The notes beneath the pieces were generated by a model that saw only the letters and a program-made list of their open reading frames with translations, was not told the DNA's origin and searched no databases. 64,000 bases of DNA from contig NZ_NGKU01000001.1 in the NCBI RefSeq assembly GCF_002140915.1, positions 1,103,645-1,167,644 of the forward strand, in the 5' to 3' direction. The stretch comes from Candidatus Enterococcus testudinis (lineage in GTDB: Bacteria > Bacillota > Bacilli > Lactobacillales > Enterococcaceae). Below, piece after piece: positions 1 to 12,995 of the stretch. Both the position numbers and the translations under genes were made by a program. Positions within the stretch are counted from its first letter, which is position 1, and each line of letters starts with the position of its first letter.

Positions 1-393
1 TCATAAAACATTATACTTTTTAGTATAGATGTCTAAAATAAACAATTTGAGCATACATTTGTGTTTTATTTCATTTGGGAAAATTTGTGATTCAATTCCT
101 ATGTTTAAATTACATTATCTGTAAAAAAAATACTTCGCGTCTGCAATGAAGCGTTTGTTCTGCATCTGCTGCTATGAAGAAAGATTCTATAAGTGTCGTA
201 TCAAATGACATCTTCTAATTTCTTGAATGGTTCTTTTTTTCAGTTTCATTTTTTGAGAAACCAATGATACGAATGAAGGAAGCATATCTTGAAAATGAAT
301 GAACAATCTTACTGGTAAATATGGAAGATTGTGTCAAAAGATAGCTGCTTATAGCTTTTAGATTTAGCAAATACATATAAGGAGAGGAACGAG
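1..393. other. Intergenic leader upstream of Mga-like gene
   Basis: AT-rich stretch with no convincing gene. An inverted repeat lies at 303-310 / 325-332 (ACAATCTT and AAGATTGT), about 60 bases before the start codon, and could be a regulator site or a leader hairpin. The ribosome-binding site of the next gene (AAGGAG) is at its right end. Confidence 0.4.
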
Positions 394-1875
394 ATGTTTC
401 CCGATTTTCTAAACAAAGCCGATAAACGAAAATTTTTATTCGTACAATACCTTGAAAAACTGCCAACTTTAAGCGAAGACAAAGAAGTTGTGATGGCTGA
501 TCTTGCGATGTCAAGTTTTCTTTTTTACAAAACGATCGACGAATTACATACAGACTTTAATGCTTTTGGATTAGCAGGAGAATATCATATCTATTTAGAA
601 GGAAATATCGTGAAATTGACCCGTAATGGGTTAGTCAGTGCTGATTTACTTTTCTCTCATTATTTAGAAGATTCATTAAAATACTGTATGTTCAAAGAAT
701 GTTTTTTTGAGCGGCTCGTTTCAGTTTATGAATTTGCGGCTGTCCATTTTTTCAGCCATAACCCCATTTATAAAGAATTCAAAGCGCTAAAAAAACTTTT
801 ACTTGACTTTGATATCAAAATCAACAAAGAATTCCAGCTGATAGGAGATGAGTGGGTTGTCAGAGAATTTCTATTTGTTTTCTTCTTGCGAAACAAGGAA
901 AAAATCAATGAACTCTTCCCTTCATTGAGTACCGAATCGGTCAAGAAATTCACGTTGATTTTTGACGACCCCAGCTTTCTTTATCCCTCTGATACGCGCA
1001 TGAGTGTCAAGTTGGCATTGATTTTAAATATCATCGCGATTCGTGTCAAACATGGGCATCATCTAGGTAACGCCCGGCCAAATGGCCTTCTGGTTCCTGT
1101 TGAGGACCCCTTATTGAACAAAATCAGTCAGTGGGTCTATGATATCAATCCAATTCAAGAGAAGCATATCTGTCAAGTCGAAGCCGAAGGGATTGCACAG
1201 TTTTTGATTTCAGAAGGATTGATCGATGGATCGATTTTTGCAAGTGCTGGGCGTCCGGAAGTGGCGGAGATGAATCACCGCTTTTTGGATAATTTGGTGG
1301 AGTGTTTTCCGGTCAGTGCGCAGGATTTTGAAACAATCGAAAAAGAATTGTATGGGATCCATTACCTTGTCTTAAGTTTCCCACCAACCTCTACATGGCA
1401 GTATCTTGAAGCTGATATCAGTTTTTTTGTAGAAGATTATCCTGAATTCAGCACCTTTAGCCGTGCCTTTATTGAGATGAATCTAAAACTTGACTTCAAT
1501 AGTGATGATGCCAAATTCCTTTTCCATCATTATCTGACCTTGCTGGTATCTGTGGTTTCTGTTAAAGGGATTTTAGATCCAATCAAAACATGTGTTGATT
1601 TTTCATATGGTGAAAAGTATAACCGCATCTTGCAGCAAAATATTGCTCATTTCATTGATACACCCATGCAGTTCCAGTTAAATCCTGATGAAACAACAGA
1701 GCTGATCATCTCGGATATTTTGATTCATGATGCTGACAAATCGGTCTTAGTTCAATGGTCAACACCGCCTAAACAATCAGATTGGGAAGGGTTGAAAGAA
1801 CGAGTCTTGGACATCAGAAAAAACCGGATCGAACAAGCAATTGCCTGCTTGTCAGATCAGGCGGCTTCTTCTTAA
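394..1875 (+). CDS. Mga/AtxA-like transcriptional regulator
   Basis: A 493-residue soluble protein whose size and character match the Mga-type virulence/metabolism regulators of streptococci and enterococci: an N-terminal winged-helix DNA-binding region (roughly residues 1-160), a long helical middle resembling PTS regulatory domains, and an EIIB-like C-terminal part. I see no membrane segment or signal peptide. The start follows AAGGAG and is preferred because no earlier in-frame start has a ribosome-binding site. It is monocistronic, followed by its own terminator. The neighbouring peptide-binding lipoprotein could be a target, but nothing in the sequence proves this. The family call is by overall resemblance rather than a diagnostic motif, so a more distant PRD-type regulator remains possible. 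Confidence 0.6.
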   Translation: MFPDFLNKADKRKFLFVQYLEKLPTLSEDKEVVMADLAMSSFLFYKTIDELHTDFNAFGLAGEYHIYLEGNIVKLTRNGLVSADLLFSHYLEDSLKYCMFKECFFERLVSVYEFAAVHFFSHNPIYKEFKALKKLLLDFDIKINKEFQLIGDEWVVREFLFVFFLRNKEKINELFPSLSTESVKKFTLIFDDPSFLYPSDTRMSVKLALILNIIAIRVKHGHHLGNARPNGLLVPVEDPLLNKISQWVYDINPIQEKHICQVEAEGIAQFLISEGLIDGSIFASAGRPEVAEMNHRFLDNLVECFPVSAQDFETIEKELYGIHYLVLSFPPTSTWQYLEADISFFVEDYPEFSTFSRAFIEMNLKLDFNSDDAKFLFHHYLTLLVSVVSVKGILDPIKTCVDFSYGEKYNRILQQNIAHFIDTPMQFQLNPDETTELIISDILIHDADKSVLVQWSTPPKQSDWEGLKERVLDIRKNRIEQAIACLSDQAASS

Positions 1876-1903
1876 ATAACAAATGGATATTGTGTAACAT
1901 GAT

Positions 1904-1980
1904 GCACATCTCATCTTCGTTGTTTCAGTGACATCCCTCATGATGTCAAGGAATCAAACGTTGATGAGATGCGTTTTTTT
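1904..1980 (+). terminator. Nested terminator after the Mga-like gene
   Basis: Outer arms GCACATCTCATC (1904-1915) and GATGAGATGCG (1963-1973) enclose a second perfect stem, TGACATC / GATGTCA (about 1929-1948), and are followed by seven T residues. The nested stem makes this more elaborate than a plain intrinsic terminator. Confidence 0.75.
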
Positions 1981-2032
1981 CAAGATTTTCATAGGTCGGT
2001 GAAAAAGTTGACTAACCCTGTTTTCCAAAGAT

Positions 2033-2041
2033 TGTTATAAT
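2033..2041 (+). promoter_or_regulatory. Extended -10 promoter candidate for the peptide-binding lipoprotein
   Basis: TGTTATAAT is a consensus extended -10 element. TTGACT lies upstream at 2008-2013, but the 22-base gap is too long for a normal -35. It would give a leader of about 170 bases before the GTG start; a weak hairpin (TTAGCA/TGCTAA) lies near 2091-2113. Confidence 0.45.
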
Positions 2042-2212
2042 TCTCTAAGTTATAACTCGCTTTTTCTAATTGAAATGACATCTATTAGCAATGCGTTGTT
2101 TTGCTAAAATGACAAGTGCTATTTAATCAGACAGGCTCATTTGTATAAATAACGTATTTTTTAATAGGTGACAGAAAAAGTACTTAGATCGATACAAAGA
2201 GGAGGAAGACAA

Positions 2213-4006
2213 GTGCAAAAGAAAATATTTGGCAGTATCGCCTTGTGCAGCATGATCGTCTTAAGTGGATGTGGGCAAAGTGGTGGCAATAATCAAACGG
2301 ATGCGACCGGTGCGAGCGAAGATACGAGTGTTTCTGACACAAATATTTTAGACTTTCCAGTGGCTGTCAGCAATGAGAATGAAATCATCGATGGAGGAGT
2401 GTTGGATGTCGCGGTCGTAATGGATACGCAGTTTCAGGGGTTATTCCAATGGGAGTTCTATCAAGATAGTTATGATCGTGATTTTTTAGAGCCAAGTCAT
2501 GAATATTTATTCTTAAAGAATAATGATTTTATGATCGTGGATGGAGGCCCAGCAGATTTGGTCTTGGATGAAGAGAACAAGACTGCAACAATTACATTAA
2601 GAGATGAATTGAAATGGTCAGATGGTGTGGACGTTACAGCTGAGGATGTAATTTTTTCTTATGAAGTGATTGGTCATGCAGATTATACTGGAATTCGTTA
2701 TGACAATAACTTTACCAACATTATTGGTATGGAGGATTATCATGCCGGGGAAGTAGAAACAATTGCAGGGATCACTGCAATCAATGATAAAGTTGTTCAA
2801 ATCGAATATAAAGAAGTTCATCCCGGGATGTTGCAACAAGGTGGCGGTGTATATCACTCAGCGTTAGCAAAACATACCTTCGAAGGAATTGAAGTTAAAG
2901 ACATGGAATCAAGTGATCCAGTGCGAAAAGCTCCAATCGGTTTCGGACCTTACGTTATGTCAAGTATAGTAGCAGGTGAATCAGTGGAATACCTACCAAA
3001 TGAGCATTATTATGGAGAAAGTCCTTCGCTTGATAAATTGGTGCTTCGCGCAGTGCCATCTGCATCAATCAATGAAGCCCTGTTAGCCAAACATTATGAT
3101 ATGGCCATAAAAATGCCGACGGATACATTTGACACATACCAAGATATGGACGGTTATCAAATGCTTGGCAGACCCGAACAATCATATACCTATATTGGTT
3201 TTAACTTAGGTACTTGGGATGAAGAATCTGGAAGTGTAGACTACGATGATGAGTCGAAAATGGCTAATAAATATTTGCGCCAAGCAATGGCTTATGCAAT
3301 TGACAATGATTCAATTGGAGAACGATTCTATCACGGTCTTCGTTCAAATGGAACTACTTTGATTCCTCCGGTGTTTGGCTCACTACATGATACAACGATT
3401 AAAGGTTATACATTAAATATTGATAAGGCAAACCAATTGCTGGATGATGCTGGTTATATAGATATAGATGGGGATGGCTTCCGTGAAGATCCTAATGGTG
3501 AATCATTAACAATTAATTTTGCTTCGATGTCTGGTGGTGAAACAGCACAACCTTTATCAGATTATTATTTACAGCAATGGCAAGAAATTGGACTAAATAT
3601 TGAGTATACAACCGGCCGATTGATTGATTTTCAAGCTTTCTATGATCGACTAAAAAATGATGATCCTGAAATTGATGTCTATCAAGCAGCTTGGGGGACA
3701 GGGTCAGATCCTTCACCGACCAGTTTATGGGGACCAAACTCAGCGTTTAACTATACACGTTACGAATCAGAAGAGAATACACGTTTGTTAGCAGCAATTG
3801 ACTCGAATGATTCTTTTGATGAAGTTAAGCGCAAAGAATCTTTTGATGCATGGCAAGCGTATGCATTTGAGGAAGCGTTCGCGATTCCAACATTATATCG
3901 TAATCAGATTCTGCCAATCTCTGACAGAGTAGCGAACTTTTCATGGGCTTATGATGTTGACCACAATCCATGGGCTAAAGTGGGAGTTACTGCTGAGCAG
4001 CGTTAA
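2213..4006 (+). CDS. Peptide-binding lipoprotein of ABC transporter (OppA-like, SBP family 5)
   Basis: Extracellular solute-binding protein of the oligopeptide family (SBP_bac_5), 597 residues from the GTG at 2213. That GTG is chosen over an in-frame GTG at 2168 because AGAGGAGGAAG precedes it and translation then begins with a classic lipoprotein signal: KK, hydrophobic core, lipobox LSGC. After the Cys comes a Gly/Ser/Asn/Thr-rich linker, then the two-lobed binding domain; the WSDGVDVTAEDVIFSYE-type stretch and the late SDPSPTSLWGPNS segment are typical of the family. No permease or ATPase gene is adjacent, so it is either an orphan receptor feeding an Opp permease elsewhere or a peptide-signal receptor. 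The ligand cannot be deduced. Confidence 0.88.
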   Translation: MQKKIFGSIALCSMIVLSGCGQSGGNNQTDATGASEDTSVSDTNILDFPVAVSNENEIIDGGVLDVAVVMDTQFQGLFQWEFYQDSYDRDFLEPSHEYLFLKNNDFMIVDGGPADLVLDEENKTATITLRDELKWSDGVDVTAEDVIFSYEVIGHADYTGIRYDNNFTNIIGMEDYHAGEVETIAGITAINDKVVQIEYKEVHPGMLQQGGGVYHSALAKHTFEGIEVKDMESSDPVRKAPIGFGPYVMSSIVAGESVEYLPNEHYYGESPSLDKLVLRAVPSASINEALLAKHYDMAIKMPTDTFDTYQDMDGYQMLGRPEQSYTYIGFNLGTWDEESGSVDYDDESKMANKYLRQAMAYAIDNDSIGERFYHGLRSNGTTLIPPVFGSLHDTTIKGYTLNIDKANQLLDDAGYIDIDGDGFREDPNGESLTINFASMSGGETAQPLSDYYLQQWQEIGLNIEYTTGRLIDFQAFYDRLKNDDPEIDVYQAAWGTGSDPSPTSLWGPNSAFNYTRYESEENTRLLAAIDSNDSFDEVKRKESFDAWQAYAFEEAFAIPTLYRNQILPISDRVANFSWAYDVDHNPWAKVGVTAEQR

Positions 4007-4016
4007 AAGGAGTGAG

Positions 4017-4065
4017 CAAACAGTATTCTTGGTTTTCACTAAGATCACTGTTTGCTTTATTTGTT
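4017..4065 (+). terminator. Terminator after oppA-like gene
   Basis: Perfect arms AGCAAACAGT (4017-4026) and ACTGTTTGCT (4049-4058) are followed by a T-rich tract. Confidence 0.8.
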
Positions 4066-4115
4066 TTATTCGATCGTTGTTCTTAAGCTAAATTGGTCTA
4101 CCTTGTCAAAATAGT

Positions 4116-4168
4116 TTAAAAACGTTTGCAAAAAAGTATTGACATTCCTTCACGGATTGAGTAATATA
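4116..4168 (+). promoter_or_regulatory. cre site and sigma-A promoter of beta-glucoside locus 1
   Basis: A CcpA-type cre-like sequence (TTTAAAAACGTTTGCAAA, 4116-4133, two departures from the degenerate consensus) sits just upstream of TTGACA (4140-4145), a 17-base spacer and TAATAT (4163-4168). The layout predicts catabolite repression of the downstream licT-PTS-glucosidase genes. Confidence 0.75.
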
Positions 4169-4201
4169 ATCTCAACAGAGCGCGAGAGTGTTCTGATAAC
4201 T

Positions 4202-4309
4202 GGATTCGTTACTGTTCGGCAGGCAAGACCAGAGGAAAAAAGTGCGTTGATTACCCATGAGGATCCTTCTCGGGGTTGTACACTTTTTTGCTTTGGTCTT
4301 CTTTTTTTA
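4202..4309 (+). promoter_or_regulatory. RAT antiterminator 1 with overlapping terminator
   Basis: Positions 4202-4230 match the 29-base ribonucleic antiterminator bound by LicT/SacY/BglG proteins; the right half reads GGCAGGCAAGACC. It overlaps the 5' arm of a terminator whose 3' arm TTGGTCTT ends at 4300, followed by CTTTTTTT. RNA binding by the LicT protein encoded next should block the terminator. From 4310 to the licT start there are about 340 bases of untranslated leader in which I see no other element. Confidence 0.88.
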
Positions 4310-4649
4310 CTCAAATTCATTTGATTTGAACGAAAAAAGAACCGGTTCCGAAGTTACTGAATCTTAGTCTTAGCTGCATCCATGCGGCTTGAAGGGGGCA
4401 CAGAAGAAAAGGGAATGATTTCATTATAAGGTTGGACCCGTTCGTTGATGATTGGCTCTTTTTCTCATTAGTAGCAACTGTCGAGTTAGATGAAAGATCA
4501 AACAGGCAACACTGCTGGTGACACTGTTGTCCGAAAGAGGCAAGACGCATAGTGAATGGGCTAAGGACAAAAACCTTCGGCATAAACAACTCGCTTGCTA
4601 AGAATGAATGCGTTTTCCTGCGAGAACGGCTGATTAAGGAGGATTGTTC

Positions 4650-7548
<2,899 letters not shown>

Positions 7549-7561
7549 GTGAATGACGGGC

Positions 7562-7604
7562 GCAGGACTTGAATTGAAGGATTATAAATAGATGCAAGTC
7601 CTGT
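7562..7604 (+). other. Intercistronic stem-loop between EIIBCA and glucosidase
   Basis: Arms GCAGGACTTG (7562-7571) and CAAGTCCTGT (7595-7604) form a ten-pair stem with one G-U pair and no following T tract. It is better read as an RNA-processing or stability hairpin than as a terminator. Confidence 0.55.
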
Positions 7605-7623
7605 GGCCGAATAATAGAAATGA

Positions 7624-9105
<1,482 letters not shown>

Positions 9106-9114
9106 AGTAAGAAA

Positions 9115-9139
9115 GCCGAGGTGATACCTCGGTTTTTTT
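9115..9139 (+). terminator. Terminator of beta-glucoside locus 1
   Basis: CCGAGGTGATACCTCGG hairpin followed by seven T residues. Confidence 0.92.
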
Positions 9140-9180
9140 GTATATAATTTACATTTACTTCAAAAATCGAAAATAAATTA

Positions 9181-9189
9181 TGCTATAAT
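9181..9189 (+). promoter_or_regulatory. Extended -10 promoter of the molybdoenzyme operon
   Basis: TGCTATAAT is a perfect extended -10 element 35 bases before the start codon, with no good -35 at the expected distance. I find no FNR-like TTGAT-N4-ATCAA site in the promoter, so any anaerobic or nitrate control is not visible here. Confidence 0.7.
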
Positions 9190-9223
9190 GACTGAAAATG
9201 GACAATTTAAATAGGAGGGAATT

Positions 9224-11305
9224 ATGGACATTATTCAAACGACATGCAATTACTGTGCATTGGCTTGCAATTTGGACTTTCATGTCAAGGATCATACGAT
9301 TTTAAAAGTTGTGCCCACAAAAACATATCCTGTGAACAAAGGTTTTTCATGTATCAAAGGGTTGTTTTTGAAACAACAACAACAAGTCGTTCAACCACCA
9401 GCAAAACCGCTATGTCGTGAAAACGGACAACAAAAAGAAGTTGCTTGGACAGATGCGATCAATCAAGCAGCCGGCCAATTACTTGCAATTCAAAAAAAAT
9501 ATGGGCCGGAGAGTATTGCTGGTATTAGCACCGGGCAGATCCCTACAGAAGAAATGGCTTTGTTTGGACATGTTTTACGAAACTTCCTAAAAGGGCATCT
9601 AGATGGGAATACGCGTTTGTGTATGGCGACAAGTGTAGTTGCTTACAAGCAGAGTTTTGGTTTCGACGCGCCGCCTTATTCATTAAGTGATATTGACGCT
9701 TCGGATACGATCATTTTGATTGGGGCAAATCCTGTCGTTGCGCATCCAGTGTTATGGGGAAGAATTCGGCAAAATCAGCACCCCAACAAAACAATCATTG
9801 TTATTGATCCACGACCATCAGAAACTGCTCATCAAGCCGATGTTCATTTTGCCATCAAACCGAAAAGCGATTTGGTTTTATTTTATATTTTAGCCAATGT
9901 ACTCATTCAGAAAAATTGGATAGATCATGATTATATAAGAAATCATACGGAAGGGTTCAACGAATTTCGGACTTTTACGGCGGACTATTCTCTTGATCAG
10001 GCTGAAATGACTGGGTTGTCAAAAGAACAGATCCTCTCCTTGGCAGAGATGATTCATCAAGGACGCAATGTCTCTCTTTGGTGGACAATGGGTGTCAATC
10101 AGGGCTACGAGGCGGTTAGAACAGCACAAGCAATCATCAATATTGCACTAATGACAGGGAATATCGGTCGAAAGGGGACTGGCGCCAATTCTTTGACCGG
10201 ACAAAGTAATGCCATGGGTTCCCGTTTGTTTAGTAACACTGCTGGATTATATGGCGGAGGAGATTTTGACAATCCTGTGAGGAGAAAGACGGTTGCTGAA
10301 GCATTGGGCATTCAACCCCATTGGCTAGCGGATAAACCCACTATTCCTTACAACCAAATCATCGAAGGAATCAATGAAGGACGTATCAAGGCCTTGTGGG
10401 TTGTTGCCACAAATCCAATGCACTCGTGGACAGACAGTGACAGCTTCAAGTTGGCTCTAGCCAAACTCGATTTGTTGATCGTACAAGATTTATATGCGGA
10501 TACACGCACAGCCAAAGAGGCAGATATCTTTTTTCCGGTCGTATCGGGTTTGAAAAAGACGGGAACATTCATCAACACAGAGCGACGGCTATCCGGTTTG
10601 CGTCCTGTATTGGCAAAAACGGCTGAAGAGCATACTGACTATGAGGTCTTTTTGAAGATGGGACATGCATTAGGGATGAAGGACTTATTAAATGGCTGGG
10701 AAACACCTCAATCTGCATTTGATCTGCTTAAAGCATGCACCAAAGGAATGCCTTGTGATATTACCGGTGTTGAGTATGACATGTTGACCGGTTCAAGCGG
10801 CATTCAGTGGCCATTTCCAAAATCAAATCCAGATCATGAGACAGAACGGCGACTGTATGAAAACGGGCAATATTATACGCTATCTAAAAAAGCCCGATTC
10901 GTGTTTGAAAAAGAGAAAGAAAATCCATTAAAGCTATCTAGCGACTATCCGCTCATGTTCAACACCGGTAGAGGAACTGTCGGACAATGGCATACTGAAA
11001 CACGAACTCGAGAAATCAAAGAGGTGCGCGAAGCTTCTGATCAACAGGCAGTCATTTGGGTGCATCCTGATACAGCTGCAGATTTAAACATTGCCCACAA
11101 AGAACCAGTCATGCTGCATTCCATAAATGGGAAAAGCGCTCGATTTTTTGTGAAAGTCTCACCATATGTTCAAGTAAATGAGCTTTTTTCTCCAATGCAT
11201 TACGCTGAAGTCAATGTGCTGACACCTGCGTTATATGATGATTATTCTAAAGAACCCTCATATAAATCAACGCCTGTACGCTTAGAAAAGGAGCAACTTA
11301 TATGA
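9224..11305 (+). CDS. Molybdopterin oxidoreductase, assimilatory nitrate reductase-like catalytic subunit
   Basis: Mo-bisPGD enzyme of the DMSO reductase superfamily, 693 residues, close in size to NarB/NasA-type nitrate reductases. The N-terminus binds one [4Fe-4S] cluster through Cys8, Cys11, Cys15 and Cys43, followed by the conserved Lys in CIKG. The predicted Mo ligand is Cys133 in RLCMATS, which resembles the NapA/NasA form; formate dehydrogenases usually have Sec or Cys in an HGPSVAGL context. Later motifs (LTGQSNAMGSR, VATNPMHSW, INTERR, GQWHTETRTREI, SPMHYAEVN) also follow the NasA/NarB pattern. No Tat signal precedes the cluster, so the enzyme is cytoplasmic. It overlaps the ferredoxin gene by four bases. 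Nitrate is the best guess, yet no nitrite reductase or nitrate porter is near, so another oxyanion or formate cannot be excluded. Confidence 0.75.
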   Translation: MDIIQTTCNYCALACNLDFHVKDHTILKVVPTKTYPVNKGFSCIKGLFLKQQQQVVQPPAKPLCRENGQQKEVAWTDAINQAAGQLLAIQKKYGPESIAGISTGQIPTEEMALFGHVLRNFLKGHLDGNTRLCMATSVVAYKQSFGFDAPPYSLSDIDASDTIILIGANPVVAHPVLWGRIRQNQHPNKTIIVIDPRPSETAHQADVHFAIKPKSDLVLFYILANVLIQKNWIDHDYIRNHTEGFNEFRTFTADYSLDQAEMTGLSKEQILSLAEMIHQGRNVSLWWTMGVNQGYEAVRTAQAIINIALMTGNIGRKGTGANSLTGQSNAMGSRLFSNTAGLYGGGDFDNPVRRKTVAEALGIQPHWLADKPTIPYNQIIEGINEGRIKALWVVATNPMHSWTDSDSFKLALAKLDLLIVQDLYADTRTAKEADIFFPVVSGLKKTGTFINTERRLSGLRPVLAKTAEEHTDYEVFLKMGHALGMKDLLNGWETPQSAFDLLKACTKGMPCDITGVEYDMLTGSSGIQWPFPKSNPDHETERRLYENGQYYTLSKKARFVFEKEKENPLKLSSDYPLMFNTGRGTVGQWHTETRTREIKEVREASDQQAVIWVHPDTAADLNIAHKEPVMLHSINGKSARFFVKVSPYVQVNELFSPMHYAEVNVLTPALYDDYSKEPSYKSTPVRLEKEQLI

Positions 11306-11748
11306 AAAGGATCAAAATTGACCGCAGCAAATGTATTAGCTGTTTGACCTGTGTGACCGCATGTTCAATCGCCCACCAGGGGGAAGATCCCAGAAATCGT
11401 GTAGTTATATCTGAAGAAGGGGTCAATACACCCATATTTTGTCGACAATGTGATTTACCTGAATGCGTGTATACCTGTATGACCGGGGCGATGTATAAAG
11501 ATCCGTCAAGCGGGTATGTACTATATGATCAAAAAAAATGTGCCGGTTGCTTCATGTGTATCATGGCTTGTCCTTATGGCGTCTTGAAGGCTGACAAATT
11601 ACAACACAAAGTCATCATGAAATGTGATATGTGTATTGAACATGCAACCCAAACTCCGCAATGTGTCGCCAATTGTCCTATGCAAGCAATCACCTTAGAA
11701 AGTGTGCCGGCCTATCAAATGAGCAGTGACAACGGAGGTGTTCTATGA
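11302..11748 (+). CDS. Four-cluster ferredoxin-type electron transfer subunit
   Basis: A 148-residue protein with sixteen cysteines in four groups, the first being Cys11, Cys14, Cys17 and Cys21, enough for four [4Fe-4S] clusters. The spacing follows the DmsB/HycB/CooF-type electron-transfer subunits of molybdoenzymes. There is no signal peptide. It overlaps both neighbours by four bases (ATGA junctions), implying translational coupling and a fixed ratio to the catalytic subunit and the flavoprotein. Its likely role is to carry electrons from the flavoprotein to the [4Fe-4S] cluster of the Mo subunit. Confidence 0.9.
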   Translation: MKRIKIDRSKCISCLTCVTACSIAHQGEDPRNRVVISEEGVNTPIFCRQCDLPECVYTCMTGAMYKDPSSGYVLYDQKKCAGCFMCIMACPYGVLKADKLQHKVIMKCDMCIEHATQTPQCVANCPMQAITLESVPAYQMSSDNGGVL

Positions 11749-12995
11749 AGTATGTTGTAGTAGGTGCTTCAGCAGCTGGGATAAACGGTGTGCGCACATT
11801 GCGTCAATTGGACCCAAAGGCTGAAATCTGCTTGATTTCTCAAGATACGCATATCTATTCTCGCTGTATCTTGCACCATTATATCGAAGGCTCAAGAACA
11901 ATTGAGGAACTATCTTTTGTTGAAGCTGATTTCATTGAGCGTTATCAGATCGATTGGATCAAAGGAGGGACGCTAGCGTCTCTTGATACAGACAAGAAAG
12001 TCCTGCAATTGATGGACGGTCAAACTGTCGCTTATGACAAGTTGCTTTTGGCTACGGGCGCCTCCACCAATTATCCACCAGTAACGAATATTGATGTGGC
12101 GCGTCATGTCGTGGGGTTAAGAACATTAGCGGATGCGAAACAGATTCGGGAAAAAAGTCAAAAGGCGCAAAGTATCGTTGTGATGGGTGCTGGATTAGTA
12201 GGTATTGATGCGCTAGAAGGTATTTTGCATTTAGGTAAATCACCTACGTTGGTCGAATTTGGTTCCCGATTGTTGCCAATTCAATTGGATGCCCGTGCAG
12301 CGATGGCCTATCAAGAAGCATTCAAGCAAGTGGGTGTTGAACAGTATTATGATACTGCAGTCAAAGAAGTCATTATGGATGAGAACCAGCAAGTAAAGCA
12401 GTTGCGCCTTTCTACTGGAGAGATCTTGCCATGTGATCTATTGGTCGTGGCTACAGGGGTTAGACCGAATATTGGCTTTTTGTCTGACGGTCAACTGATT
12501 ACTGATCAATTCGGCTTGGTGTTCGATTCTTTTGGTCAGACATCGATTGATTCAATCTACGCGGCTGGTGATATATCTGGCAGAAATCCAATCTGGCCCG
12601 CCGCTGTGAAAGAAGGCATCATTGCAGCATCAAATATGGTTGGAATAAAAAGAGAATTAACGGATTTTTTTGCCAGTAAATCCACCATGACATTTATGAA
12701 CATTCATACATTGTCTTTGGGAAATCCTTATCCAGCAGATGATAGTTATATGGTAGAAATCGATGACAATCAGGATGTCTATCGCAAAATCATTCATAAG
12801 GATGGCGTGATCTATGGGGCATTGGTCCAAGGAAACTTATCCTATACGGGTATCTTGACCCAAATGGTCAAAACGGGGATTCCCACAGATCGTCATGGGA
12901 AATCATTGTTTTCACTGACTTACGCGGATTTTTTTGATCTAACGGATAACTTAGAATTTACCTTTTGTCAAAATAAAGGAGACGAATATGAATAA
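11745..12995 (+). CDS. FAD-dependent NAD(P)H oxidoreductase (NirB/NasB N-terminal-like)
   Basis: Pyridine-nucleotide-disulfide-type flavoprotein of 416 residues: FAD-binding GASAAG at residues 7-12, an internal NAD(P)-binding MGAGLVG near residue 145, and the second FAD motif YAAGDI near residue 275. It resembles the reductase part of NirB/NasB and rubredoxin reductases but has no active-site CxxC and no [2Fe-2S] BFD domain. In context it should oxidise NAD(P)H and pass electrons through the adjacent polyferredoxin to the molybdoenzyme. It overlaps the next gene by eight bases. Confidence 0.8.
   Translation: MKYVVVGASAAGINGVRTLRQLDPKAEICLISQDTHIYSRCILHHYIEGSRTIEELSFVEADFIERYQIDWIKGGTLASLDTDKKVLQLMDGQTVAYDKLLLATGASTNYPPVTNIDVARHVVGLRTLADAKQIREKSQKAQSIVVMGAGLVGIDALEGILHLGKSPTLVEFGSRLLPIQLDARAAMAYQEAFKQVGVEQYYDTAVKEVIMDENQQVKQLRLSTGEILPCDLLVVATGVRPNIGFLSDGQLITDQFGLVFDSFGQTSIDSIYAAGDISGRNPIWPAAVKEGIIAASNMVGIKRELTDFFASKSTMTFMNIHTLSLGNPYPADDSYMVEIDDNQDVYRKIIHKDGVIYGALVQGNLSYTGILTQMVKTGIPTDRHGKSLFSLTYADFFDLTDNLEFTFCQNKGDEYE

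Noticed and set aside
9224-11305. Selenocysteine formate dehydrogenase
   Set aside because: The Mo-ligand position is a TGT Cys codon in an RLCMATS context, there is no in-frame TGA, and the late motifs follow nitrate reductases.
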